Program-made: the position numbers and the translations under genes | Part shown: positions 1 to 7,049 of the stretch, in pieces | Numbering within the stretch: position 1 is the stretch's first letter | How the letters are laid out: the number at the start of each line of letters is the position of its first letter | The notes under the pieces: model-generated | What the model saw: the letters and a program-made list of their open reading frames with translations, nothing else | Database searches by the model: none | Told to the model about the DNA's origin: nothing | From: an uncultured Eubacterium sp. | GTDB lineage: Bacteria > Bacillota > Clostridia > Oscillospirales > Acutalibacteraceae | Length of the DNA stretch: 64,000 bases | Assembly (NCBI RefSeq): GCF_934561735.1 | Contig: NZ_CAKTGT010000003.1 | Span: 1-64,000, forward strand | Reading direction: 5' to 3'

Positions 1-49
1 ATGCAGTTAAACTTAACAAAAGAATTACTTATCTGACAAGTTTATATGG

Positions 50-78
50 TGGAAAGTACGCTCCCTAAATGCTATAAT
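50..78 (+). promoter_or_regulatory. Sigma-A promoter with extended -10 for the XRE/AbrB gene
   Basis: The -10 hexamer TATAAT (73-78) is preceded by TG one base upstream, forming an extended -10. The -35 at the 17-bp position (50-55, TGGAAA) is weak, as is usual when the -10 is extended. The gene's Shine-Dalgarno (AGGGGGCG) and ATG follow closely. Inferred from sequence only. Confidence 0.6.
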
Positions 79-103
79 GATTTATAGTTAAGGGGGCGTA
101 TTT

Positions 104-544
104 ATGTTTTCGGATAATTTATTATACTTAAGAAACCTTAAAAGCTTATCGCAGGAACAAGTTGCCGAAGCAGTTGGTATTTCCCGCCAATCGTATTCCA
201 AATGGGAACAAGGAGATACTTTTCCTGATATTGATAAATGCGATAAGCTGGCAGAATTTTACGGCATTACAATTGACTCGCTGATTCACGCCGATGAAAA
301 AATAGGCAAAACAAAGATAGCACCTGCACCCATCGGCAAACACCTTTGGGGAACAGTTACTATCGGAAGCAAGGGACAAATTGTAATACCAAAAAACGCA
401 CGAGATACATTTGATATAAAAGAGGGCGACCGTCTTGTTGTGCTTGGAGACGAGTCGCAGGGTATCGCTTTAATCAAAGCAGAAATTTTTGAAAAGCAAA
501 TGCAAGAAATGTTGGAGCGTTCACAACGCTCTGCCGAATATTAA
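104..544 (+). CDS. XRE-family helix-turn-helix regulator with C-terminal AbrB/SpoVT-like domain
   Basis: A 146-residue DNA-binding protein with two domains. Residues about 5-60 form a Cro/C1-type HTH with the typical LSQEQVAEAVGISRQSYSKWE recognition region. Residues about 83-130 (GTVTIGSKGQIVIPK) match the swapped-hairpin AbrB/SpoVT fold used by transition-state regulators. The two DNA-binding folds suggest a dimeric repressor, probably acting locally. It starts at an ATG after an AGGGGGCG ribosome site and is followed 16 bp later by a small zinc-ribbon gene, likely co-transcribed. HTH plus AbrB fusions are known in Firmicutes, so the architecture is not new. Target genes cannot be read from the window. 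Confidence 0.85.
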   Translation: MFSDNLLYLRNLKSLSQEQVAEAVGISRQSYSKWEQGDTFPDIDKCDKLAEFYGITIDSLIHADEKIGKTKIAPAPIGKHLWGTVTIGSKGQIVIPKNARDTFDIKEGDRLVVLGDESQGIALIKAEIFEKQMQEMLERSQRSAEY

Positions 545-560
545 AACGGAGGTGAAAATT

Positions 561-776
561 ATGAAATGTCCGGAGTGTGGCAAAGAAATGAGAAACGGTT
601 ATTTGTTTTGCAGTAAAGACGGTGCTTTCAGCTTTGCAAACGAAGTACCGGGTGTGTTTACGGATGCGAAAAAAGCTGACGGATTTGTTAAAATTACCGA
701 AGTTAAACCGAGTCACAGAACTAATATCGCCGCTTCAATTTGTGAGAATTGCAAAACTGTAATTTTGAAATATTAA
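561..776 (+). CDS. Small zinc-ribbon protein (DUF6487-like, PF20097)
   Basis: A 71-residue protein with a CPECGKEM knuckle near the N-terminus (Cys3, Cys6) and a second CENC knuckle near the C-terminus, consistent with one zinc site. The pattern MKCPxCGKEM...ICxxCKxVIxxY is that of the short DUF6487 family; function unknown. I chose the ATG at 561 because GGAGGTG lies just before it; the upstream in-frame ATG at 489 lies inside the preceding gene. It probably forms an operon with the XRE/AbrB gene and ends 20 bp before a strong hairpin terminator. Confidence 0.75.
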   Translation: MKCPECGKEMRNGYLFCSKDGAFSFANEVPGVFTDAKKADGFVKITEVKPSHRTNIAASICENCKTVILKY

Positions 777-796
777 TACAAGTGTCACAACACAAA

Positions 797-827
797 AAAA
801 GCTATCCGAAAAAATCGGATAGCTTTT
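797..827. terminator. Bidirectional Rho-independent terminator
   Basis: A perfect 13-bp stem (arms 797-809 and 815-827) with an AAAAA loop and A/T tracts on both sides. It lies between two convergent genes, so it can end both the zinc-ribbon transcript and the leftward sugar symporter transcript. Confidence 0.85.
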
Positions 828-830
828 CAT

Positions 831-917
831 TTAGAGTTTATTTATTTCGTCAACAATGTTGAGGAGATTCTGTTCAAGCTCTTTTGCCTGCTCGTCATCT
901 TCTTCATTGAGCACTTT
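831..917 (-). other. 28-codon in-frame extension after the symporter's TGA stop
   Basis: Directly after the TGA (918-920), the symporter frame stays open for 28 codons and stops at a TAA (831-833) just 3 bp from the terminator stem. The encoded segment is acidic and helical (KVLNEEDDEQAKELEQNLL, then about nine more residues), as expected of a cytoplasmic transporter tail rather than random sequence. It may be a former C-terminus cut off by a nonsense mutation, or a readthrough extension. Confidence 0.45.
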
Positions 918-2450
918 TCAATCCTGTGGCTTATTGCCTCTCTTTGCAACAAGTTCTGCAAGAATTTGCTTGTGTTCTTTATCAGTCATTGCATATTTAA
1001 GAGTAGGCAAAGCCGAAAGGAACATACCGATTGCAGGTGGGATTGAAATGAGGAAGAACATTGCTTCAGCATATTTGCCGACACCGGAACCGCCGTCATA
1101 TGTGATGAAGTTTGCACCATTTTCGATTGCCTTGTTGAGCTTGTCAACATTAACGCCGCTGTAACCTACAAAAGCGTATACGGCAGATGAAATGATTGTT
1201 GAAATACCTGCTGCAAGTTTTGTAATAAAGCTTTGACCTGAGAAGAATACGCCATCGGTACGAATACCGTTGTAATATTCCTCATAGTCTACACAGTCGG
1301 CAATCATAACTGACTGAAGAACATTGATACCGCCGAAAGCCGCACTTGCAAAAAGCATGCAAATACCGATAACGATTGACCAAGCTGTAGATGTAAGGTC
1401 ACCGCCCGAAACTTTGAAGAATACAAAGATAAGAGCAAAAGGAACAGCACCTGCGATTGAATAGAAATTGTAAAGAGTTTTCTTTTCAACCTTTTTGATG
1501 ATGAGCGGAGTAACGCCCATTGCAACGAACTGGCCTACAAAAAGACCGACTGCAACGCTGCCGAGACCGATAAGAATCTTGAAATTAATACCGGCAAGAG
1601 AACCGTCCTCGTTATACTTGAGGATGTTCATAATGTTGCCGTTTGCATAATAATATGTAACTAGAGTCATGGCAACAATCATAAGAAGCTGAATCGGGCT
1701 TCTGAGGATACCTGAAATAAGGATTTGTCTGAATGGCTTGTTACCGAACATAATTTGGAAGTTTTCCTTGAAAGTATAACTCTTTTCGGATTTTTCAACA
1801 CGCTCTCTTGTAAAGATACCGGCAAACTCAAAAAGAATTGTTGCAACAACAGTCATAATAACAACTGTTACAATAAATGCCTTTTGCATATCGCCGTTGA
1901 ACGCACCTGCAAGAGCCTGTGCAACTTGAACAACAAGAACGCCGATACCGCCGACGCCTGCAACCATACGGGCAAGACCCAAAATCTTGCTACGATCGTT
2001 TTCGTCCTCTGTCATAAGAGAAGTAAGACCCCAAAGAGGAATATCGCAAACAGTAAAGCACATACCCCAAGCGATGTAAGATACAGCCGCCCAGCCTACA
2101 ATAAGCACTTTTTGTGCGGTTGACGATGCTTCGGCATAGTTGCCGTTGATAAATGTTAAAATAGTGATTACACCTATAATTGCAGGAAAAATAATAAGGT
2201 ACGGTCTGCATTTACCCCATTTTGAATGAGTTTTATCAACAATAGTACCCATCATCGGGTCGTTTATGGCATCCCATATTCTGGCGATAGTCATAATCCA
2301 ACCGAGAGCCATTGCCGGCAAACAAATTACATTCTGAAAATAGAAGTAAAGACCTGTTGCAACAATGTTGTAAATAAGGTTTTGACCAAACATACCGACA
2401 AGATATCCTGCCGCCTCTTTTTTGGTATAGGTTTTAGCTTTTGAATTCAT
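918..2450 (-). CDS. GPH-family sugar:cation symporter (MFS_2)
   Basis: A 510-residue integral membrane protein with about twelve hydrophobic segments. The N-terminal pattern (NLIYNIVATGLYFYFQNVIC, then WDAINDPMMG and KWGKCRPYL) is characteristic of glycoside-pentoside-hexuronide symporters such as MelB, XylP and UidB. It imports a sugar or glycoside with a cation; the substrate cannot be read. It is clearly paralogous to the gene at 17785-19281, sharing these motifs and the CxDYEEYYN/CIDYEDYHH segment. It starts with ATG after an AGGGGTG site. The TGA stop precedes a 28-codon open extension, so this copy may be slightly truncated. Confidence 0.88.
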   Translation of the reverse strand: MNSKAKTYTKKEAAGYLVGMFGQNLIYNIVATGLYFYFQNVICLPAMALGWIMTIARIWDAINDPMMGTIVDKTHSKWGKCRPYLIIFPAIIGVITILTFINGNYAEASSTAQKVLIVGWAAVSYIAWGMCFTVCDIPLWGLTSLMTEDENDRSKILGLARMVAGVGGIGVLVVQVAQALAGAFNGDMQKAFIVTVVIMTVVATILFEFAGIFTRERVEKSEKSYTFKENFQIMFGNKPFRQILISGILRSPIQLLMIVAMTLVTYYYANGNIMNILKYNEDGSLAGINFKILIGLGSVAVGLFVGQFVAMGVTPLIIKKVEKKTLYNFYSIAGAVPFALIFVFFKVSGGDLTSTAWSIVIGICMLFASAAFGGINVLQSVMIADCVDYEEYYNGIRTDGVFFSGQSFITKLAAGISTIISSAVYAFVGYSGVNVDKLNKAIENGANFITYDGGSGVGKYAEAMFFLISIPPAIGMFLSALPTLKYAMTDKEHKQILAELVAKRGNKPQD

Positions 2451-2478
2451 TTTTACACCCCTTTTAAATATTATATAT

Positions 2479-2507
2479 ATAATAACAGATTATATAGAAA
2501 TTAACAA
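2479..2507 (-). promoter_or_regulatory. Promoter of the GPH symporter
   Basis: On the minus strand, TTGTTA (2502-2507), a 17-bp spacer, then TATTAT (2479-2484). It lies about 30 bp before the symporter start and overlaps the 3' end of the upstream FeoB-like gene. Confidence 0.5.
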
Positions 2508-3028
2508 GAGGTTTTTATAATTAAAAACAAATCGTGTATTTTTCTTGCCAAAAACGACAATTTACTTTGCTTAAAACTTATTACGGATTTTTTGGCAACA
2601 GACGGATTTTCAAATGTCGTAATAAAATTCGGAGTTTGCGAAACCATATGTACTGCATCAAGCAAACGGTTAAGCCCTCTTGCGGATTTTGTGGCAAACA
2701 CCACGGGACATTCAAGAGCATAGGAGAGGCGTGTTTTATCTATTTTCATACCCATTCGCCTTGCCTTTTTTACATCGGTCAGATACAAAACACATTTTTG
2801 AAAATCGACCAAATCCACAAGAGTTTCAAAACAGCAAAAGACATCCACGGCAGAAAACACAACAACCCTGACATTTGCATCATCGGGTGCTTCAACACGA
2901 TAGAGGGAGGATTTGTAATAAAACCTATCCCCTGTTCTTTTTCGAGAAAGCGGACAGGTCAGTTCGTGTACAAGGCTCTCACTTTCGCCGACAAAGCCGA
3001 CGGTGCTTATTGATTTGATTTTGAGCAT
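2501..3028 (-). CDS. Degenerate FeoB-like G-domain protein (probable pseudo-GTPase)
   Basis: About 175 residues. The middle and C-terminal part follow the FeoB ferrous-iron-transporter G domain: a hydrophobic strand where FeoB has its VVDA strand, then KxRRMGMKID, LSYALECPVVFATKSARGL and LLDAV, which correspond to FeoB's 'G..ID...LS..LGCPVV...S..G' segment. The nucleotide-binding motifs are gone: the P-loop position reads GESESLV instead of GNPNVGKT, and the NxxD motif reads LTDV. No membrane part is present, so it cannot be an iron channel. I chose ATG 3028, which follows TGGTGA, rather than the upstream GTG at 3040. It lies 23 bp after spoVAE and is probably co-transcribed with it. FeoB relationship is inference from pattern reading. 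Confidence 0.5.
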   Translation of the reverse strand: MLKIKSISTVGFVGESESLVHELTCPLSRKRTGDRFYYKSSLYRVEAPDDANVRVVVFSAVDVFCCFETLVDLVDFQKCVLYLTDVKKARRMGMKIDKTRLSYALECPVVFATKSARGLNRLLDAVHMVSQTPNFITTFENPSVAKKSVISFKQSKLSFLARKIHDLFLIIKTSC

Positions 3029-3051
3029 AAATATCACCACAGGATATACTA

Positions 3052-3405
3052 TTACTTATCCTTGGGTTTTGTTACAAGGCTGACAACGAGTGCCGACAAA
3101 AGTGCAACGGTTATACCGCCTGCCGAAGCACAAAGCGGACCCGTCACAACGCCTAAAAAGCCTTTTTCTCTGATTGCATCTCTTGTTCCGCTTGCGAGAG
3201 CGGAACCGAAGCCTGTGAGCGGAAGCGTTGCACCTGCACCCGCAAAATCAATCAACTTGTCATAAACCCCGATACCGCCGAGCACAACGCCGAGGCACAC
3301 AAACGAAACAAGGATTTTTGCCGGAGTGAGTTTGGTTAAATCAATCAAAAGTTGACCGACAACGCATATTAATCCGCCGACAACAAACGCTTTTAAAAAC
3401 AACAT
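3052..3405 (-). CDS. spoVAE: Stage V sporulation protein AE (SpoVAEb type)
   Basis: A 117-residue membrane protein with three hydrophobic segments and the SpoVA signatures LxxxLVxFV, GIGVYDKLIDFAGAGATLPL and TGFG. SpoVA proteins form the inner-membrane channel that moves dipicolinic acid (Ca-DPA) into the developing spore and out during germination. In Bacillus it lies in spoVAA-F next to spoVAC and spoVAD. Here spoVAC lies about 0.9 kb away on the opposite strand and spoVAD is absent from the window. Its Shine-Dalgarno is inside a strong hairpin (3408-3447). The FeoB-like gene follows 23 bp later. Confidence 0.9.
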   Translation of the reverse strand: MLFLKAFVVGGLICVVGQLLIDLTKLTPAKILVSFVCLGVVLGGIGVYDKLIDFAGAGATLPLTGFGSALASGTRDAIREKGFLGVVTGPLCASAGGITVALLSALVVSLVTKPKDK

Positions 3406-3407
3406 AA

Positions 3408-3447
3408 AAAATCACCTAAATCTATTTTAACCGATTTAGGTGATTTT
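3408..3447 (-). terminator. Hairpin terminating the ABC gene and burying the spoVAE ribosome site
   Basis: Two perfect 15-bp arms (3408-3422 and 3433-3447) with a 10-nt loop. In the leftward transcript the second arm contains AGGTGA, the spoVAE Shine-Dalgarno, followed by T6 and the ATG. It therefore looks both like a terminator for the ABC ATPase gene and like a translation lock on spoVAE in any read-through RNA. Confidence 0.75.
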
Positions 3448-3461
3448 ATTACATTGTTTAA

Positions 3462-4211
3462 TTAGCCGAGGTCAATCGGATTTTCATTGTCGTACTTCGC
3501 TTTTCTGCCGTACTTTTCTTCAAATCCTGGATTAATATAGTCCTCAACGATTCTGCCGTCACGAATACGAACAACTCGTTCCGCCTCCATGGCAATCTCA
3601 TTATCGTGAGTGATGACAATAACGGTTCTGCCCTCGTCCTTGAGTTGATGCAAAATCTTCATTACATCCTTTGTTGAACGAGTGTCGAGGTTACCTGTCG
3701 GCTCATCGGCAAGAATAACAGGTGGAGCCGCCGCAATGGCACGGGCAACCGCAACCCTCTGTTGCTGACCGCCTGACAAAGCCTTTGGCAAGTGGTCCAT
3801 ACGAGAACCAAGCCCAACTTTTTCAAGTGCTGCGATAGAAATCTTCCTGCGTTCGTCTTTTTTCATTCCACGATAAACAAGCGGAAGTTCAACATTTTCA
3901 AGTGCCGTAAGTGACGGAATGAGGTTGAAACCCTGAAAAATAAAGCCGATTTCCTCATTACGAATAACAGACATTTCGTCATCTGTAAGGTCGTCAACAA
4001 GCTTGCCGTTGATATAATATTCACCCTCTGTCGGAGTGTCAAGCAAGCCGATCATATTCATAAAGGTTGATTTACCCGAGCCTGACTGACCGATAATTGC
4101 AACAAATTCGCCACGGTCGATAGTAAGGCTGACGCCGTCGAGTGCGTTAACCTGATTTTCACCCGGATTATAAATCTTATACACATTTCTTACATCAACA
4201 AGGTGTTCCAT
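3462..4211 (-). CDS. ABC transporter ATP-binding protein (MacB/LolD type)
   Basis: A 249-residue ATPase subunit. Walker A is GQSGSGKST (41-49), the Q-loop is in FIFQGFNLIP, the signature is LSGGQQQRVAVARA (from 145), Walker B is VILADEP (about 165-171) and the H-loop is VITHD (His202). The NALDGVSL start and the overall pattern place it with the MacB/LolD/FtsE-like group that powers FtsX-type permeases in peptide, lipoprotein or drug export. No permease gene adjoins it, so it is an orphan ATPase here and its partner must be elsewhere. It starts at ATG after AGGAGC. The C-terminal 25 residues are charged and beyond the usual domain. Confidence 0.88.
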   Translation of the reverse strand: MEHLVDVRNVYKIYNPGENQVNALDGVSLTIDRGEFVAIIGQSGSGKSTFMNMIGLLDTPTEGEYYINGKLVDDLTDDEMSVIRNEEIGFIFQGFNLIPSLTALENVELPLVYRGMKKDERRKISIAALEKVGLGSRMDHLPKALSGGQQQRVAVARAIAAAPPVILADEPTGNLDTRSTKDVMKILHQLKDEGRTVIVITHDNEIAMEAERVVRIRDGRIVEDYINPGFEEKYGRKAKYDNENPIDLG

Positions 4212-4280
4212 AGAACTGCTCCTTTACTATAAGTATAACAAAATTATACAATTATTAATATTCAAAGTCAACAATAAGGA

Positions 4281-4310
4281 GTGAATATTCACACAGCATT
4301 TACAAATGCT
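4281..4310. promoter_or_regulatory. Two palindromes upstream of spoVAC
   Basis: GTGAATATTCAC (4281-4292) is a perfect 12-bp palindrome, and AGCATTTACAAATGCT (4295-4310) has 7-bp arms around 2 bp. Both lie in the divergent region between the ABC ATPase and spoVAC, 30-60 bp before spoVAC. They may be operators. I could not fit a convincing sigma-G promoter here. Confidence 0.4.
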
Positions 4311-4340
4311 ATATACATAAACAAAAAATGAGGTGTTACT

Positions 4341-4784
4341 ATGAGCATATCAAACAGCGATTATTCAAAAATGACAGACAAAGCAAGCCCCAATTCCCCT
4401 GTTGTGCCAAACTGCATAAGAGCGTTTTTGTTTGGCGGAGGAATATGTCTGTTTGCTCAACTGCTCAACACACTGTTTGAAAAAATCGGATTGAATGCAG
4501 ACGAAGTTAAACTTGCAACACCGTCAACCGTCATAATAATAACGGCAATCCTGACCGGAATAGGAGTGTTTGACAAAATCGCACGCTATGCCGGAGCAGG
4601 AACAATTGTGCCGATTACAGGCTTTGCAAATTCCGTTGTTTCCCCTGCACTTGAATTCAGGCACGAGGGATATATACTCGGCACGGCGGCACAGATGTTT
4701 TCCATTGCCGGACCTGTAATTGTTTACGGCACTGCGACTTCCTTTTTGTACGGACTGATAATTTACATTTTCAAACTATATTAA
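4341..4784 (+). CDS. spoVAC: Stage V sporulation protein AC
   Basis: A 147-residue membrane protein with a short cytoplasmic N-terminus, then an FLFGGGICLFAQL segment and three to four hydrophobic helices, including GIGVFDKIARYAGAGTIVPITGFAN and SPALEFRHEGYILG, which are SpoVAC hallmarks. SpoVAC is the mechanosensitive component of the spore DPA channel. It starts at ATG after AGGTG. It is homologous to SpoVAE in its core (GIGVFDK versus GIGVYDK). Its 3' end overlaps the convergent GH43-like gene by 4 bp. The usual downstream partner spoVAD is missing. Confidence 0.92.
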   Translation: MSISNSDYSKMTDKASPNSPVVPNCIRAFLFGGGICLFAQLLNTLFEKIGLNADEVKLATPSTVIIITAILTGIGVFDKIARYAGAGTIVPITGFANSVVSPALEFRHEGYILGTAAQMFSIAGPVIVYGTATSFLYGLIIYIFKLY

Positions 4785-5728
4785 ATATGGTCTTTATATT
4801 GTTCGGCTGTTATGATACCGTCATTTACATTCAGCTTGCAAATTCGTGCATTGCGTGCGTCAAAGGCATCTGCTCCCAAGCCGTCATCATAATCCCTTGC
4901 GTGATAAATTGCGTACCACTGACCGTTTTCTTTAATCATGGAATGATGACCTGTGCCCTCTTCAAAATCATTTGCTTTCATCACAGGGCAATAGGTGTGG
5001 TCATCGGGATATTTTTCAAATTTAATTTTGCGAAGGTCGGTTTCGTCTGTTTTGGCTCTTGCATAGCCGATATAATAGGTCGGCTGTTCAAAGCAGTTGC
5101 CCGAATACATAACATACTGCCAATCGCCATCTTTAAAATAGAACGCTCCCTCAATAGTATGCCAATGCTGACCTTTTTTATATCTGTCACGGCGAAAAAT
5201 ATCCTCGTCAAGAGTAGGCACAACAACAGGCACAGGCTTGCCCTCAACCGTGAACGGGTCAAGGAGTTTGTCAACAACAATATAAGTGCCGATTCGGTCG
5301 CCCTCAAAGGTGTTTGTTGAATAGAAAATCCAAAGCCCCGCCTCATTTTGAACAACATGGGAATCAATAGAAAACGGGTCTATAAGTTGCTTTACAACCT
5401 TGAACGGACCAAGCGGATTGTCGGCAACGGAAACATGCATTGCTCCTCTGTGACCGCCCTTGTCGGGTGTGTAGCCCTCAATTTCAAACGAATTGTACAT
5501 ATAAAATTTGCCGTCAAGCTCTATAACGCTCGGTGCCCACCACGAATCGTGCTTGCCGTCTGTTAGAACCATTCCCTCAAACTTCCAGCCCTTTGTCAAT
5601 TCATCCGACGAATAGGCGTAAATACCCGTGTGACCGGTAGTGTAAATATAGTATCTGCCGCCCGATTTTAATATAAATGGGTCTGCCTGACCGAGATAAT
5701 TTTCCTTGTCAACTTCTAATAAGTGCAT
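4781..5728 (-). CDS. Glycoside hydrolase family 43-like protein
   Basis: A 315-residue protein without signal peptide, so cytoplasmic. It has the five-bladed beta-propeller GH43 pattern: ADPFIL near the start with the candidate base Asp16, WWAPSVIELDGKFYMYNS, a pKa-modulating Asp122 in IDSHVV, the candidate acid Glu193 in TIEGAF, and the GTGHHSM turn common in GH43. Family members act as beta-xylosidases or alpha-L-arabinofuranosidases, so it may cut arabino- or xylo-oligosaccharides brought in by the GPH symporters. Starts at ATG after AGGAG. Followed upstream by an unknown gene 12 bp away, probably in the same transcript. Confidence 0.85.
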   Translation of the reverse strand: MHLLEVDKENYLGQADPFILKSGGRYYIYTTGHTGIYAYSSDELTKGWKFEGMVLTDGKHDSWWAPSVIELDGKFYMYNSFEIEGYTPDKGGHRGAMHVSVADNPLGPFKVVKQLIDPFSIDSHVVQNEAGLWIFYSTNTFEGDRIGTYIVVDKLLDPFTVEGKPVPVVVPTLDEDIFRRDRYKKGQHWHTIEGAFYFKDGDWQYVMYSGNCFEQPTYYIGYARAKTDETDLRKIKFEKYPDDHTYCPVMKANDFEEGTGHHSMIKENGQWYAIYHARDYDDGLGADAFDARNARICKLNVNDGIITAEQYKDHI

Positions 5729-5740
5729 AATAAACTCCTG

Positions 5741-6241
5741 TTAATTTTTATTATTCTTTTCGGCTTCAAGTTCTGCTTTTTCCTTATAGAACATATTAGC
5801 CTTGAGATAAATTTCGATAAAGCCACGGATAACTTCCGCCATTTCGCCCTCTCTGTAATTGGGAAGAAGAATATGCTCGTCATCATCAATGGCAAGCGGA
5901 CCTCTTTCAAAATCGTTGAAAGTCGGCATAAGCGAATAATTGGTCTTTGTCTTTACTATCGAAATCATAGTGAAATCCTTGGTAGCATTGGCAAAGCCTT
6001 TTTTCTTTGTGTAACGCTCGATAGTTGAAGTGTCAACGCTGTCGTTGTGCTTTTTTGTATAGCATGCATTGATTACCTTTTCAATATAATCCTCAAGTGC
6101 CTTATCGGTGTAAGGTGCTTTGAGAAGCAAAACAGTATCAATATCGGCAATTCCGTATTTGTCACTTTCGCCGCAAGGAATGCCGATTAAGTTTTCATTT
6201 TCGTCAACATAAACCGAAATTGTGTAAAACTCTCTGTCCAT
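5741..6241 (-). CDS. Hypothetical acidic protein, function not recognised
   Basis: A 166-residue soluble protein without signal peptide or membrane segments. It is acidic and mixed alpha/beta, opening with FYTISVYVDENENLIGIPCG and ending in a highly charged helix (YKEKAELEAEKNNKN). I do not recognise a family; the overall size recalls small immunity-type or DUF proteins, but nothing specific supports that. ATG start follows GGAGG. It lies 12 bp upstream of the GH43-like gene and is probably the first gene of that two-gene transcript, with its own promoter (-35 TTGAAA, -10 TATAAT) shared back-to-back with the SDR gene. Confidence 0.7.
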   Translation of the reverse strand: MDREFYTISVYVDENENLIGIPCGESDKYGIADIDTVLLLKAPYTDKALEDYIEKVINACYTKKHNDSVDTSTIERYTKKKGFANATKDFTMISIVKTKTNYSLMPTFNDFERGPLAIDDDEHILLPNYREGEMAEVIRGFIEIYLKANMFYKEKAELEAEKNNKN

Positions 6242-6274
6242 AACAAACCTCCGAATAATTCAGTATAATATAGA

Positions 6275-6319
6275 ATTATATAATATATAATTGAAAATTT
6301 CAACAATAAATGATAATAT
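6275..6319. promoter_or_regulatory. Overlapping divergent promoters built on a TTGAAAATTTCAA palindrome
   Basis: Leftward: -35 at 6298-6303 (TTGAAA on minus), 17-bp spacer, -10 TATAAT at 6275-6280. Rightward: -35 TTGAAA at 6291-6296, 17-bp spacer, -10 TAATAT at 6314-6319. The two -35 boxes form one 13-bp palindrome (6291-6303), so RNA polymerase can use only one direction at a time. Confidence 0.65.
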
Positions 6320-6339
6320 AATAAAAAGCAGGTGACGAT

Positions 6340-7008
6340 ATGAAAAAAGCATTAATAACAGGCGGTGCAACGGGAATAGGCAAGGCAACGGCAATTTTGT
6401 TGAAACAAAACGGATATGATGTGTATATTACATACAACAAAACAGAGCCGAACTATAAAGTGAACGCAATCAAATGCAATCTTGAAAACATTGACGAAAT
6501 AGAAAGCACCGTTGAATCAATCGGCAGAATTGACTTACTTGTGAACAACGCAGGTGTGTCTATCATAAAAATGATAAACGACATCACAGCCGAGGACTAC
6601 GAAAAAATGACTGCCGTGAACGAAAGAGCGGTGTATTTTGCAAGCAAGTTTGCCGCACTTAAAATGATAAGAGAACAAAGCGGTGCGATAATCAACATCA
6701 GCTCAATGTGGGGGCAGGTCGGTGCTTCGTGCGAAACGCTGTATTCCATGACGAAGGCAGGGGTTATCGGACTGACAAAGGCACTTGCAAAGGAGCTTGC
6801 ACCAAGCAACATAACCGTAAACTGTATTGCCCCGGGAATAATCGACACAAGAATGAACAATATGTTTGACGCCGAAGAATTGAAAGAGGAAGTACCTCTC
6901 GGCAGGCTCGGCACACCGGAAGAAATTGCAAAAGCCGTGCTGTTTTTTGCAGAAAGTCCGTACATCACGGGTCAGATTTTAGGCGTTAACGGCGGAATTA
7001 TAATATAA
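6340..7008 (+). CDS. Short-chain dehydrogenase/reductase (FabG-like)
   Basis: A 222-residue classical SDR. The cofactor motif is GGATGIGKA (8-16), NNAG is at 69-72, and the catalytic set is Ser122, Tyr135 and Lys139 in YSMTK. The C-terminal PLGRLGTPEEIAKAVLFFAES and TGQILGVNGG are typical of FabG-type 3-oxoacyl reductases, but a short length and isolation from fatty-acid genes make a different substrate equally likely (sugar or alcohol). It begins at ATG after AGGTGA and ends with a terminator shared with the convergent beta-galactosidase. A cysteine-rich loop (GASCET) just before the catalytic Tyr is unremarkable. Confidence 0.88.
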   Translation: MKKALITGGATGIGKATAILLKQNGYDVYITYNKTEPNYKVNAIKCNLENIDEIESTVESIGRIDLLVNNAGVSIIKMINDITAEDYEKMTAVNERAVYFASKFAALKMIREQSGAIINISSMWGQVGASCETLYSMTKAGVIGLTKALAKELAPSNITVNCIAPGIIDTRMNNMFDAEELKEEVPLGRLGTPEEIAKAVLFFAESPYITGQILGVNGGIII

Positions 7009-7012
7009 AGAT

Positions 7013-7045
7013 AAACCGTAAAGAGCACAAAACTCTTTACGGTTT
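7013..7045. terminator. Bidirectional terminator between SDR and beta-galactosidase
   Basis: A 13-bp perfect stem, AAACCGTAAAGAG (7013-7025) paired with CTCTTTACGGTTT (7033-7045), 7-nt loop, and T-rich tails on both sides. It can end both convergent transcripts. Confidence 0.88.
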
Positions 7046-7049
7046 TTAT

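Noticed and set aside
1..36. Short frame at the left edge ending in TGA at 34-36
   Set aside because: May be the tail of a gene outside the window, but twelve codons give no evidence of identity.
4260..4340. Sigma-G promoter for spoVAC
   Set aside because: GAATA at the -35 position exists, but no matching -10 at correct spacing was found.
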